Below are positions 21,081-32,999 of a stretch of DNA of 64,000 bases, piece by piece. Numbering within the stretch: the stretch's first letter is position 1; every line of letters starts with the position of its first letter. Source of the stretch: Sthenelais limicola. Its lineage: Eukaryota > Annelida > Polychaeta > Phyllodocida > Sigalionidae. The stretch lies in assembly GCA_942159475.1 (NCBI GenBank), contig OW804097.1:109864582-109928581 (forward strand), read 5' to 3'. Made by a program: the position numbers and the translations under genes. The notes under the pieces were generated by a model. The model saw nothing but the letters and a program-made list of their open reading frames with translations, was not told the DNA's origin and made no database searches.

Positions 21081-22210
21081 AGACTCGGCAACCTCCTTCA
21101 AAACCTTAATGGTCGGACAATCAGGAGAGATGTGTCCGTCCTTCCCACAGAAGTAACATTTCTTGGGTCCATCCCTTCTCCGTCCGGAGAATGGCCCAGA
21201 AAATGATTTCTTCCATGGTTGTCCGTCTTTGCTCTCACCAGGCCTCTTCCTGAAATCCCTATAGGCTTGCAAAGCCTGACAGATAACTGCTGACACCTCC
21301 TGTGTCTCCGAACCAGAGGAGGTAACATCATCCAGGGTCTCAGTCACCTGGGCTACAGCAGCGCCGGACTTGCGGCGGGACCTTCTTTTCTTTACTGACA
21401 AGGCGCGTTCCTGAACTGGTTCAGGAGCTGGCAGCGCGGCAACTTCTTGGATTACCACATTGGGTTCGGACTCCATCAAGCATCCCTCGTAGACCTCTGA
21501 CCAATGGATGGCCTCCTGTAGGTCAGCGGGTTCCTTCAAACGAGCCCAATTTGCCTGTTTCCAGTTTGTCAACCCCTTCAGGTAAGCATGAAGAGACATT
21601 GTTACTATGGTGCTGTTCATCCTTTTCCCGAAAAGGCGTACCTGGCCCTGCGAGCTACCTCGTTACCAAACTGCCGAACAGCCTGTCCGGGAGTCTGGCG
21701 ACAAGCATGAAACTCAGCTTGTCTCTTTATACGAGAAATCTCGCCAAAATTCGCTTCCATATGTTCCACAAACTTCTTTAAAGTCAGGCCTGCAGGCAGA
21801 TCACCCATATCCGCCAACTGCCGCTTGCATCCCCATTGCAACTGGAGCAGGAACTCCTCTTCTGACCAGTTGCATGCAACCGCCATTACCCGCATCTCAG
21901 CCAGGTAAACACGCCAAGGGTCCTTTTGGTCCCACATCTTTATGACAGGTGGACGCATGGTGTATTTGCTCTTTCCCGGACCTTGGGAGTATTCAAACTC
22001 GCCAAAATCCGAGTCGTCCGTACCGTCATAACTTAATCCCTGGACCAGGGATCGATCTTTTCTAGCTTTTCTAGCTATGCGTTCTCTGACTTTCTTGGAA
22101 TTTTTCTTTGTTGGTTTCTTTGTTTTCTTCCTTGGGGCTGGAGATTCTGACCCAGAAGAAGATGAGTCGCTAGGGTCAGACGGGTCACTAGGAGAACCAG
22201 CTACTACCCG
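21030..22210 (-). mobile_element. Gypsy Gag, main part
   Basis: Structural protein of the retrotransposon particle. It starts with a Ser/Pro- and Lys-rich segment (PSDPSDPSDSSSSGSESPAP). A capsid-like region follows (MWDQKDPWRVYLAEMRVMAV, LADMGDLPAGLTLKKFVEHM, RQTPGQAVRQFGNEVARRAR). It ends with a nucleocapsid zinc knuckle CYFCGKDGHISPDC (C-x2-C-x4-H-x4-C). A frameshift near 21618 splits the capsid region. Confidence 0.8.
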
Positions 22211-23090
22211 GATTTTAAGATAAGATAAAATAAGATGTTTTTTATTCATCAGATAGGTACAACAAGGGTACAGTAATATAAAGATGATGAATAGGTCTAT
22301 ATGCCTATGATACGTCTTGGTACCATTTCTTCCGGCGGTTACCCAATTTGGAGGACTAATTACAATTAGAAGCAATATAGAGAGAATGAAATGACGAGTT
22401 AAAAATACATTAAATGCCACATTTAGTTTCTGTATTACTGAAACAGGCAGAAGATATATCACTATAATTACAGGTCGACAAGCCATGGTTGAATCGAACC
22501 AGGGTTTGGTAGACTAAGATAATATGTATTCAACGACGAAAGAAATAAAAAACATTATTTCTTTGACAAGGTAGAGCAACATATCTTTACAAAAATGACA
22601 GAAACAGGAGACACTATTTCTTCGTCTTAAATCAAGGAATACACCTAGATTTTTTATCGATATACATACAGAGAATGAAACAAAAGACATTATTTCAAAA
22701 AGGTCGATCGCGGAGAACACCTTGATCATTCAGAGTGATATCAACAATTCAGTCGAACTCAATAAACAGTAATGAATAATATGTCAATAGGTAATACTTG
22801 TACAATGTAATCTTGAGATACATAGGACGAGAGAGATGTTTTATCTCATATGGTGGTAAACAGTGGTATACAGGTTCAGTGGGTAAAAGTGAGAAGGAGG
22901 TTTCCACTCAGGGCTGCGCTTGACAACTTACACATTAATTAATTTTTTAATGCTTTTCAGAAATTCCTTTCTAAGTTCAAGGTTTTGTTCATTTTTGTTA
23001 AGTTTATTCCAGGCTGTTCGGGCTTTGTAAAGAAAGCAATTTTGATATAAGGCCGAGTTGGGCCGAGTTGGTCTGTAGACGGATCCTCTC
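22211..23090 (-). mobile_element. LINE 3' fragment inserted in Gypsy gag
   Basis: The minus strand reads VYRPTRPNSALYQNCFLYKA and RTAWNKLN, ending KSIKKLINV at 22928. This is the typical C-terminal tail of non-LTR RT proteins (compare LPTPNSSLYRNSFSYKAKVAWN in the 40-kb LINE). The 3' region runs to about 22211 and ends in TTATC-type repeats (CTTATTTTATCTTATCTTA). Gag sequence lies on both sides, so the fragment inserted after the Gypsy copy. Confidence 0.7.
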
Positions 23091-23916
23091 ACCTGACCTC
23101 TCTCAAAGTCAGCGTCCGTACCACTAGCACTATCTTTCTTTCCATTCTTTTCAGCAATTTCCTCCATCTGCGTACCCGTACTAGTAGATAAGTCACTTAT
23201 CTTTACTGAGTCGGTTTCACAGGGAGTCTGTGTACTGAAACTTCTGCTGGTAACAGAGAAGCTTGTCTGAGGAGGCGTTCTTTTTCTTTCACTGAACAAA
23301 CTCATTGCTGGTGGTGTAGCCCAAAGAGGGAAGGTTGCAGGCTCAGTCTGTGTTGTTACCGACTGATCTCGCGAAGCATTTTGCAGATGAGAAAAATCAT
23401 CCCCCCTTGCAACCTCACATTTCATTTTTTCGTTTTCTACCAACAACCTTTTGATGTAGGCAGAGTCCCTCTCAGTTACCACCTCCAGGGTCTCCTGGAT
23501 CTCTCTGTTCTGAAACACAAGTTGTTGCATTTCTGCTGCAAACTCGAGGTTCTTCCTCTTTTCTGTGGCCAAGTCCCTCCTCATTCCCAACAGCTGCGGG
23601 CGAGTTGCTTTTAGCATACTCTCCTCGTCTGACTCCATATCACTTGCAGGGGACCTGTAGTCCGTGAAGGCTGCAGGTCTTCCCTGCCAGTTCTATAGTT
23701 TTCAGACTCCGAACCTACATCGGACAAGTCCGCCAACGTAGCACTCATGGTAAGAAGCTTACCAGGCTGCACAGGTTGGTCACCTTCCTTCCGTCCGAGA
23801 TCCGGCGCAGGTCCGCCCTCTGCTCCGGGAGCTGCTGCCATCTCTGAAAGAGAACCAAGAAAGTCAAATTCCACGGATTTCCTAATCCGGCACAGACTCT
23901 CGACAGTAATAAACAA
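23091..23916 (-). mobile_element. Gypsy Gag N-terminal region
   Basis: MAAAPGAEGGPAPDLGRKEG begins near 23841; after a frameshift near 23650 the frame MESDEESMLKATRPQLLGMR continues. It contains a heptad-like helical stretch (ATEKRKNLEFAAEMQQLVFQ) consistent with a coiled coil, and a Ser/Thr-rich linker. It reads in the same direction as gag and is fused at its end to the LINE fragment. Assignment as Gag rests on position and composition. Confidence 0.55.
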
Positions 23917-25045
23917 GTCAACAAGGCAACTCCTAGTCCGTCTGTTTATTGCAGTTCTCTCAAGCGGCCCCTAGTCCGTATTCCCCGGACAGGGTAGTGT
24001 GTTTACTTACACAACACATCAAGGTGTATAAACACGGTAAGAAGTATGGCAAGACATACAGTAAAGAGATACATAAGATAAGAATGTTATGGAATAGGTA
24101 AACAGAACGGATACTCTATGAGAGTAATAAGGTAAGAGTTGATATAAGAATATAAGGGTAAATGAGGCATTTAGTGACACAGAAGGTATAAATGCAGAGG
24201 ATCAAACGTAGATCCCTCTGTTGGAATATAAGAGTACCAACCCTTTATGGATTGTACCTAGAGGCTTATAGTAGAACTACTACAATACATCATTATTTCT
24301 TCAATCACCAGACCATCCAAAGTTAGTTAGAACCTCTTTGACATTGCAATTTGCTATGTTATATAATATTGTCATTTTTCTATATTTTCTATATAACACT
24401 TGCCAAAGATCAGTATGCAGATAAACTATAAAAGCGCTGATGTAAGCAGGGGTTACTTCTGCAAAATTTTCATGTTATCTCTTCTGAAAATAAAATTGAT
24501 TAAAAAAATAATAATTCTTTCCCCTATGAGAATTCCAGTGCTAGTCTTTAGGGGTCAATTATTTTCTTGATGGGAGTGGCCTTCCCAAATGTTCAGAATG
24601 TACCCAGCATTACCATTCTTATGTACTGTATACATTAAACAGTATTTCAAGAAGTTTGAATCTTTAGCAAAATTTGGGGCAGGTTCTCCCCAATGGACAT
24701 ACAAGTTTGCCATGAAATCTTTATCCAATAATTTATACTGTTTAGATTGAGTTGGGATATAATTGATTGTTGTTAACAGGATAAAATATAAACTAAAACT
24801 GGAAAATCGTCTCACAACCAGAGATAGTTGGAGGTTGAGTAGAAGGTTACAAGGCTACCTTAATGACATTTGGACAGAATAGAAAAGAGACGTTGCTGAA
24901 TATTTCAAAGATATATACCATACCACAGAGAAAAATTATGGTGATTTATCCTATAGAACAAAAATGACAACCAATTGAAGGATTCAACATTTTGTAAACA
25001 TACCCACACTCACACACCATATCAAGATACAATCCGTTGTTGCAG
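23917..25045. other. Non-coding sequence upstream of FReD gene A exon
   Basis: AT-rich, with no recognised gene. It could contain the 5' LTR of the Gypsy element, but no repeat matching the other end was found. It is part of the proposed long gene A intron. Confidence 0.4.
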
Positions 25046-25307
25046 GTGCTACAGAAGCGATATGACGGTAGCGTAGACTTCTACAGGACCTGGGCTGAGT
25101 ACGAGGCAGGGTTTGGTGACCCGACAGGAGAACACTGGTTGGGACTGGCAGCATTACATGCCATGACTAACGGCATCCCCACAGAGCTGTACATCGGCCT
25201 CACTAACCACAACAATGCCTACAAGTATGCCAACTATGGAACATTCTCTGTAATGGACAGTGCCAATAAGTACCAGCTGGCCGTCGGAAATTACTCAGGA
25301 ACTGCAG
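25046..25307 (+). CDS. FReD gene A, central fibrinogen-domain exon
   Basis: Encodes VLQKRYDGSVDFYRTWAEYE, AGFGDPTGEHWLGLAALHAM, ELYIGLTNHNNAYKYANYGT and NKYQLAVGNYSGTAG. These match the fibrinogen domain core (GSVDFxRxWxxYxxGFG......GEHWLG....L). The acceptor is GTTGCAG, in phase 0 with the GGWT exon, and the donor is GTAGGT. The exit leaves one base that joins the exon at 29178 to give GTAGDNLDYSNG. The exon is 262 nt with no stop or frameshift, so it looks functional. Confidence 0.92.
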
Positions 25308-25489
25308 GTAGGTGAGAGTGTATGTCTCCTGACATGGCTTGGTATGATCAATACATTTCCCCAACTGCAACATGGTAACATGGTAACCAATGTCATGAAA
25401 GATGGCCGGCCCTCAGAAACAAAATTCTGTGGGTTAATCCTGTAATGCCTAAAGTATCCGGGTTAACCCTTTAATGAGATAAACCACTG

Positions 25490-27790
25490 CATACTCTATA
25501 CTGTACCACCCTATCAGGGCCTACCCACACCTACCAACATGAGCTACACACTCTATACTGTACCAGCCTATCAGGGCCTACCCACACCTACTCACATGAA
25601 CTACTCACTCTATACTGTACCACCCTATCAGGGCCTACCCACACCTACCAACATGAGCTACACACTCTATACTGTACCAGCCTATCAGGGCCTACCCATA
25701 TGAACTACTCACTCTATACTGTACCAGCCTATCAGGGCCTACCCACACCTACCCACATGAACTACTCACTCTATACTGTACCAGTCTATCAGGGCCTACC
25801 CACATGAACTACTCACTCTATACTGTACCAGCCTATCAGGGCCTACCCACACCTACCCACATGAACTACTCACTCTATACTGTACCAGCCTATCAGGGCC
25901 TACCCACACCTACCCACATGAACTACTCACTCTATACTGTACCAGTCTATCAGGGCCTACCCACATGAACTACTCACTCTATACTGTACCAGCCTATCAG
26001 GGCCTACCCACACCTACCCACATGAACTACTCACTCTATACTGTACCAGCCTATCAGGGCCTACCCACACCTACCCACATGAACTACACACTCTATACTG
26101 TACCAGCCTATCAGGGCTTACCCACACCTACCCACATGAACTACTCACTCTATACTGTACCAGCCTATCAGGGCCTACTCACACCTACCCACATGAACTA
26201 CACACTCTACACTGTACCAGCCTATCAGGGCCTACCCACACCTACCCACATGAACTACTTACTCTATACTGTACCAGCCTATCAGGGCCTACCCACACCT
26301 ACCCACATGAACTACTTACTCTATACTGTACCAGCCTATCAGGGCCTACCCACACCTACCCACATGAACTACACACTCTATACTGTACCAGCCTATCAGG
26401 GCCTACCCACACCTACCCACATGAACTACTTACTCTATACTGTACCAGCTTATCAGGGCCTACCCACATGAACTACTCACTCTATACTGTACCAGCCTAT
26501 CAGAGCCTACCCACACCTACCCACATGAACTACACACTCTATACTGTACCAGCCTATCAGGGCCTACCCACACCTACCCACATGAACTACTCACCATATA
26601 CTGTACCAGTCTATCCGGGCCTACCCACACCTACCCACATGAACTACTCACTCTATACTGTACCAGCCTATCAGGGCCTACCCACACCTACCCACATGAG
26701 CTACACACTCTATACTGTACCAGCCTATCAGGGCCTACCCACACCTACCCACATGAACTACTCACTCTATACTGTACCAGCTTATCAGGGCCTACCCACA
26801 TGAGCCACTCACTCTATACTGTACCAGCCTATCAAGGCCTACCCACATGAACTACACACTCTATACTGTACCAGCCTATCAGGGCCTATCCACATGAACT
26901 ACTCACTCTATTCTGTCCCAGCCTATCAGGGCCTACCCACATAAACTACTCACTCTATACTGTACCAGCCTATCAGGGCCTACCCACATGAACTACACAC
27001 TCTATACTGTACCAGCCTATCAGGGCCTACCCACATGAACTACTCACTCTATACTGTACCAGCCTATCAGGGCCAACCCACACCTACCCACATGAACTAC
27101 TCACTCTATACTGTACCAGCCTATCAGGGCCTACCCACATGAACTACACATTCTATACTGTACCAGCCTATCAGGGCCTACCCACATGAACTACACATTC
27201 TATACTGTACCAGCCTATCAGGGCCAACCCACACCTACCCACATGAACTACTCACTCTATACTGTACCAGCCTATCAGGGCCTACCCACACCTACCCACA
27301 TGAACTACACACTCTATACTGTACCAGCTTATCAGGGCCTACCCACACCTACCCACATGAACTACTCACTCTATACTGTACCAGCCTATCAGAGCCTACC
27401 CACACCTACCCACATGAACTACTCACTCTATACTGTACCAGCCTATCAGAGCCTACCCACACCTACCCACATGAACTACTCACTCTATACTGTACCAGCC
27501 TATCAGAGCCTACCCACACCTACCCACATGAACTACTCACTCTATACTGTACCAGCCTATCAGGGCCTACCCACATGAACTACACATTCTATACTGTACC
27601 AGTCTATCAGGGCCTACCCACACCTACCCACATGAACTACACACTCTATACTGTACCAGCCTATCAGGGCCTACCCACATGAACTACACATTCTATACTG
27701 TACCAGTCTATCAGGGCCTACCCACACCTACCCACATGAACTACACATTCTATACTGTACCAGCCTATCAGGGCCTACCCACATGAACCC
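25490..27790 (+). repeat. 57/45-bp minisatellite in an intron of FReD gene A
   Basis: About 45 tandem units. The long form is CTACTCACTCTATACTGTAC then CAGCCTATCAGGGCCTACCC, ACACCTACCCACATGAA (57 bp); the short form lacks 12 bases of the CACCTACCCACA stretch (45 bp). Both lengths are multiples of three, so frames repeat YSLYTVPAYQGLPTPTHMN. The open frames are probably a by-product, because flanking exons splice without them. Confidence 0.95.
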
Positions 27791-29177
27791 TTTGATCTCC
27801 AACTTCTCCCAGACTTCTCCCAGACTTCTCTGTTCTATTAAGATCTATACCATTATGGTCCCTGAAGCATAATACCTGCTAATTAGAGCCAAAGAAAATG
27901 TGTGATCTATATCACTTATCAAATATCACTTTCCTTTTCTAAAATATTCCAACACATAATCAACATGATTCATGGATATCTTAATGTCCCAAGAGATATT
28001 CTTTCTATTTCTATTCTTTATCTATACTACCAAGTGGGGGTTTAATTATTAGTTAGTAGACTAACACTAAGCCCCTTAGGCTATTCTCATCGGAAATCGG
28101 ACCAAAGTGAAGTTGGATATATGATTCATTTCATTTTTGCAAAGGAATAATTAGTTTAACAATTGTTTTATAGGTAACGCCCCAGAAATAGTGGTTATGT
28201 ATGCAGAAATTGCATTTCTTTGTATATATTGATATTTTTAAATTGTGAAAATAATCAAGGTGCGATCCATTTGTCCATTATGATTAGCAAAGAGGTGAAA
28301 AAGGAGCCAATGCTAAAGGTAATAGTAATAGGGGACTGGTAATAGTAAAAAGACACCTTGTAATCACTTTTTGGTGGTTGATAATGGGAGAAAATATCTC
28401 ATTGATCTAATTTTCCATACCAAAAAAAATCCTGGGGACCATGCCCCAGACTTGTATATGGCGGGTCATTATTCAAAACCAGCTTTTCTTATTTTTTCAT
28501 GAACATAGCAATATACATCTATACAACTAAAACCATTATTTTAACATCTTTCCTTTAAAATAAAGAGTTTTTGGGTAGTTTTAGACATTTTTTGGCATGC
28601 TAATAACTTCATTTGCCCACCGCCCACAAACCAATGTACACAGATGACCAGGATGAGGACTGCCTGTGCCCCCCCCCCTAAAGTGCACCGGCAGGATCCA
28701 GCCCTGGTATCTCAAACAAAAGAGCAAACAAAAGACACTGGAGGGAAGTGAGGAAACAAAAACAAGAGGATAAATCAAAAGATAATGTTTAATAGAAAAT
28801 AACAGCGTTGACATAATAATTGATAAATTATAAACATTTAGGCACATACTGTGTCTTTGGACCGCCAGTCAAATCAATCAAATGTAATTTTCATAATGCA
28901 GGTACTGTATTACCAAAATAGGTGTATTACCTACTCATAACCATTAGAGTACATAGTGAAAAAAACATATCAATGAAAATATTTGTAGAATGTTTGTAAA
29001 ATGTGATATTGTCAACAAATATATTAGTCAGGGAGTTGAGTTGTTGAGGGTGATATATTATCACCTTCTGCAGAAGAAGTGTATGCATAAGTTACAGTGC
29101 TATTCATGTTAATGTATACTTGCATAACAATCATTATATATAACATATACAGAATAAAGATATGCTTCATGTTGCAG
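27791..29177. other. Rest of FReD gene A intron
   Basis: AT-rich intron sequence with no recognised gene or repeat. It ends in the acceptor CATGTTGCAG. Confidence 0.5.
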
Positions 29178-29440
29178 GGGACAACCTTGACTATAGCAAC
29201 GGCTCCAAGTTCAGTACACATGACCAAGATAATGATGCACGTTCATCAGGTTACATGTGTGCTGTGCAATACCATGGTGCCTGGTGGTATAGGGACTGTG
29301 CCTTCTCTAACCTCAATGGGCAATACTCCAGCACAGAGAGTGGTTACCAATACATGCACTGGTACCTCTTCAGCAACAACTGGGGGAGTCGGAAGACTTC
29401 TGTGATGATGTTTCGTCCTCTCAGCTACACCCGGCCATGA
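29178..29440 (+). CDS. FReD gene A, terminal fibrinogen-domain exon
   Basis: Encodes DNLDYSNGSKFSTHDQDNDA, then SSGYMCAVQYHGAWWYRDCA, FSNLNGQY, HWYLFSNNWGSRKTSVMMFR and a TGA at 29438-29440. The D-Q-D-N-D loop corresponds to the calcium site of fibrinogen domains, and the two cysteines (YMC, RDC) to the last conserved disulfide. NLNGxY and W-x-x-F...S...MxxRP are family hallmarks. With the exons at 4615 and 25046 it completes one domain of usual length (about 215 residues). A candidate poly(A) signal AATAAA lies at 29596. Confidence 0.92.
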
Positions 29441-29673
29441 ACAGTTCTGTATTTGTATCCATTCATTTGTCTATATTTTCATTTATTGTATTTATTAGAT
29501 TTACTGGAAAAAATATGAATATATACTTTATAAATCTATTTGTCCATACACATTTATTTTGTTTTATTGTGTTGTATTAGATGTACTAGAACAAAAATAA
29601 ATATATACCTTATAAATTTATTGGTCTATTCCAGTTTGTTTTGTTTTATTGTACAGGATTTCCTGGAACAGAT

Positions 29674-30060
29674 CTAAAGATTTGATGTGTTATGCGAAAA
29701 TGAGTCACAAATCACAAAATATTTCAAAGTGTTTTATTCATAAGATTATCTACTGCTTTTATTTTATAAACACATGTAACAAACATAAAGACAGTATATT
29801 GATATATTGTTGCATTGCTAAGGCCATTGTATAGAGTATAGTTAGCTAATTTACTATGGCAATAATTGTCCACCCAGAAATATTTCAAACTTTTTTTCAA
29901 AAACTCAAACTGAAGATATAGAAATACTTATTTTCTGTTGTAATGTTGATCGTTGGAATTTGTTAGACCTTATCTTTTAAAAAATCATGATATCAAAATC
30001 CATTTGATACAACTTGTGACCTATTTTACTGTGACACATCACATATATACTTTATAAATC
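29674..30060. mobile_element. Inverted-repeat element of the GTGATGTGTT family
   Basis: The left end TTGATGTGTTATGCGAAAAT (then GAGTCACAAATC) mirrors the right end TTGTGACCTATTTTACTGTG (then ACACATCACATAT). It is about 385 bp and has no coding capacity. Confidence 0.5.
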
Positions 30061-30107
30061 TATTTGTCATGTATTTTGTTTTATTGTATAAGATTTACTG
30101 CAAGACA

Positions 30108-30392
30108 TGTATGGCCATTTCCACCGCAATATATGATTATTTTGTCAATAATTATTTGAGAAATATGTGAAGATCCATGTTTCAAGATTTTTTTCCATGG
30201 GGAAAAATGATTTTTGTGAATTTTGTCATTTGTAGTGTATACCTTCATCTGCCTGTGAAAAATGAACTAAATGAGATAATAGTTCTAAACTTTTGGGTTA
30301 ACTACTGGGACATATAGGCTATATGTCCACCAAATATCAAACAGAAAAAAGAGCTGAAAAGTCATCAAATTGGTGGAATTGACCATATTCCT
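30108..30392. mobile_element. Inverted-repeat element of the GGCCATTTCCACC family
   Basis: TATGGCCATTTCCACC at the left is answered by TCAAATTGGTGGAATTGACC near 30366. It shares its ends with the larger element at 56351-57896. Non-coding. Confidence 0.45.
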
Positions 30393-31059
30393 TATAATAC
30401 CTTGCTGCATGCTTTACTTTCGACTGGGTAGCATTCACATAGGTCTATGTGGGTGTAGCAGATGTCCACCTTAGAAGGTCACACATGTGATGTGTTTTAG
30501 GAAAATGTATCACAAGTTGCAAAAAGAGGATATCTTTTAAATGAGTTTTTCACTGAAACACTTCCTCAGAATGTGTTCATTTATTTTGCATTTATATTTG
30601 TAGTAGCATGAATACAAGTACCAAATTTCAAGATTGTGTATTAAAGGGATTTATCCCTGTTTGTGGTTGTCCTAAGGAGTATTACTAGTATTATTACTAG
30701 TGATTGAGCATCAAGAAATATTGTTAGCTTTTATTCATGCATCCAAAAAAAGATAAATAATTATCAGATGTTCTAATGTTTACTATCATTCAAATCCCAT
30801 TGATAACTATTATGTTTAACCTATGTAAAACAGTGATCAGAGGACTTGAAAACCTATTGAAATTGTATTCTGTATTAATGAAATCTTCCACCTAATTTTC
30901 AGGTAGTATAAATCAAAAACATGTCTATTTTTTTTGGCCTAACATTCCATCACTAAAGTGGGTAATTTAGAAGGGGCTCCAATCCAGGACAGCTCCAGTG
31001 AGCGGGAATATGCAGGGGGACGGATAATCCAGGACATAGGCCATACAGCAGCGTTATGG

Positions 31060-31372
31060 TAGGGGGGGCATAGGTAGGGAGGGGGTCACTCAAGTGTTCT
31101 TAGGTAGAGAGGGGGTCACTCAAGTGTGGGTAGGTAGGGAGGGGTCACTCAAATGTGGGTAGGTAGGGAGGGGTCACTCAAGTGTGGGTAGGTAGGGAGG
31201 GGTCACTCAAGTGTGGGTAGGCAGGGAGGGGGTCACTCAAGTGTGGGTAGGTAGGGGGTCACTCAAGTGTGGGTAGGCAGGGAGGGGTCACTCAAGTGTG
31301 GGTAGGTAGGGGGTCACTCAAGTGTGGGTAGGGAGGGAGGGGGTCACTCAAGTGTGGGTAGGCAGTTGTGAC
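31060..31372 (+). repeat. About 29-bp minisatellite
   Basis: About ten units of GGGGTCACTCAAGTGTGGGT followed by AGGTAGGGA, with length variants lacking GGGAG. Confidence 0.93.
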
Positions 31373-32299
31373 ATAGGCCCAAGCATGGCAAGGCAGTGGT
31401 GTGGTAATGCATTAGTGCAGCCAGATATATTGTATCATATGATATTGTATAAGATTTAGTGGAACACATAATAAATATGTGACAGGTTTTGGCAAAATGA
31501 GTCAAATGTCAGCAACTTGAGTTTTGAGGTATTGGACTTTTTGTATGCAATATTTACTGACATTCTGAATCAAATAATCCAAAGAAGTTATTATTAAAAT
31601 TAAATGATTCTTTTACATCTTATGTAGTTTATGACAGATGTCCCAAATATCATTAAAAATCACATAAATATAAATTTAATGTTCATATCCAAGTCCCCCA
31701 ACATTGACCTTGGATATCTCAGTTTCAGTTCTCTCCATGAAGCCCTTATGAATTAACCACACAAGTATGAATACTTCCTGATGTACTACAATAATGTGCT
31801 ATCCCTCATTTGAAAGCACTTTTTAGTATTAGTATTTTACCACCAAACACTTAACTTAAAATAGATTCAGCCATGATAGGACTCAGTTTGCCAGTGCTAA
31901 TGTTCAACGCTAATCTTCAATATATATATTACCCAATGATTGTCATTGTGTGTGTAGTTGGTAAATAGTTTGACATATTACCAGGAGATACATTTTTAGA
32001 TTTGTGATGTTTTGCAGTGAATTTACTGCTATTTTGTCTAAATATCAGCATTTTAAATATTCTTATACTTAGAGGTGGTGTTTTACTGCTACTTACATAT
32101 GAAATATGTGAATATACCACCACCCCACATGCACTCACACACTCAGGGGTCAAATATCAACTCATGATCGTTCCAGCATTTGAAAAGTACCTCATTTCTG
32201 CAAATCTTCAAGGCATTCTACCCCCTTTTTTATGGCAGAACAAAGAAAATGTTATGCTAAAAATGACCCCTCCTTATGTTTTATGAAGTCTTGTATATC

Positions 32300-32997
32300 A
32301 TAATACCATTTTCACCAGCAAGAAGAAATATCCCAAGTGAACTCAACATTCCTTCATAATACAGTCGGCCCACGGTGTGGCAGCTTGCGGTTACGTGAAC
32401 CGGCGGTCTAGGCTTCCAGTCTGGAGTCTGCAGGTTCCATTCTTCTCATTTGTGTTGCCTTGTAGCCGGCTTCTTCATGGTTGGAGGTGTAGGAGGCTTT
32501 TCTCGAGACCTGGAAGACCTTGGGGATGAGTGCTCAGATTCCACATCATTATCGTCTGAATGACAGGTTTCCTTGCTTTGGTCCTTGCTTTGGTCCTTGC
32601 TTTGGTCTGTCTTCTTCTCTACAAATTGCAGTAGGAGGGCTTTCATTTCTGTAATGTCGCCCTGAAGCTTCCCTATGTCCTTTGTGTTCTCTGCGACTGT
32701 TTTCTTCTTTATCTTTGGCATAGTGTATGGCTTACTGCAACTAGCGAGTAATCAGAGGGAGAGTCCTGGTATAGCTCAATACTGGAAGGATGTGGTCACC
32801 AGAATGACTAGACCTGTGTGAGAGCTCAGCAGGTTAACTTGGGTTATGCAATCCTTGTGAATGGGTGTGTTTGAAAGTCTTACTCTGATTTGGCTTGTTC
32901 AAAATTACCTGTAATTTATTCAATTACCACCAATACCATTATCACAAACAAGATGAAATATCCCAAGTGAACTCAATATTCCTTCATGATACTGTAT
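32300..32997. mobile_element. About 570-bp segment flanked by 64-bp direct repeats, SINE-like head
   Basis: AAATATCCCAAGTGAACTCA with its surroundings occurs at 32300-32363 and again at 32934-32997 with about eight differences. Between the copies, 32375-32440 carries TGGCAGCTTGCGG and GGTTCCATTCT, resembling RNA polymerase III A and B boxes of tRNA-derived SINEs. The repeats may be a host duplication or element ends. Confidence 0.4.
32446..32721 (-). CDS. Small open frame of unknown function, possible retroelement ORF fragment
   Basis: 91 residues. A basic start (MPKIKKKTVAEN) leads into a helical stretch IGKLQGDITEMKALLLQFVE. This is followed by a triplicated DQSK and a Ser/Arg/Pro-rich tail (SSPRSSRSREKPPTPP). 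The composition is like the N-terminus of a Gag/ORF1 protein. No family is recognised, and no continuation with polymerase domains is seen. Confidence 0.3.
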   Translation of the reverse strand: MPKIKKKTVAENTKDIGKLQGDITEMKALLLQFVEKKTDQSKDQSKDQSKETCHSDDNDVESEHSSPRSSRSREKPPTPPTMKKPATRQHK

Positions 32998-32999
32998 TG

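Noticed and set aside
22470..22505. GGTTCGATTC as a tRNA B box (minus strand)
   Set aside because: No matching A box, acceptor stem or cloverleaf; it lies in the 3' region of a LINE fragment.
25965..27578. Open frames with 19-residue repeats
   Set aside because: Frames of the intronic 57/45-bp minisatellite. The flanking fibrinogen exons join correctly without them.
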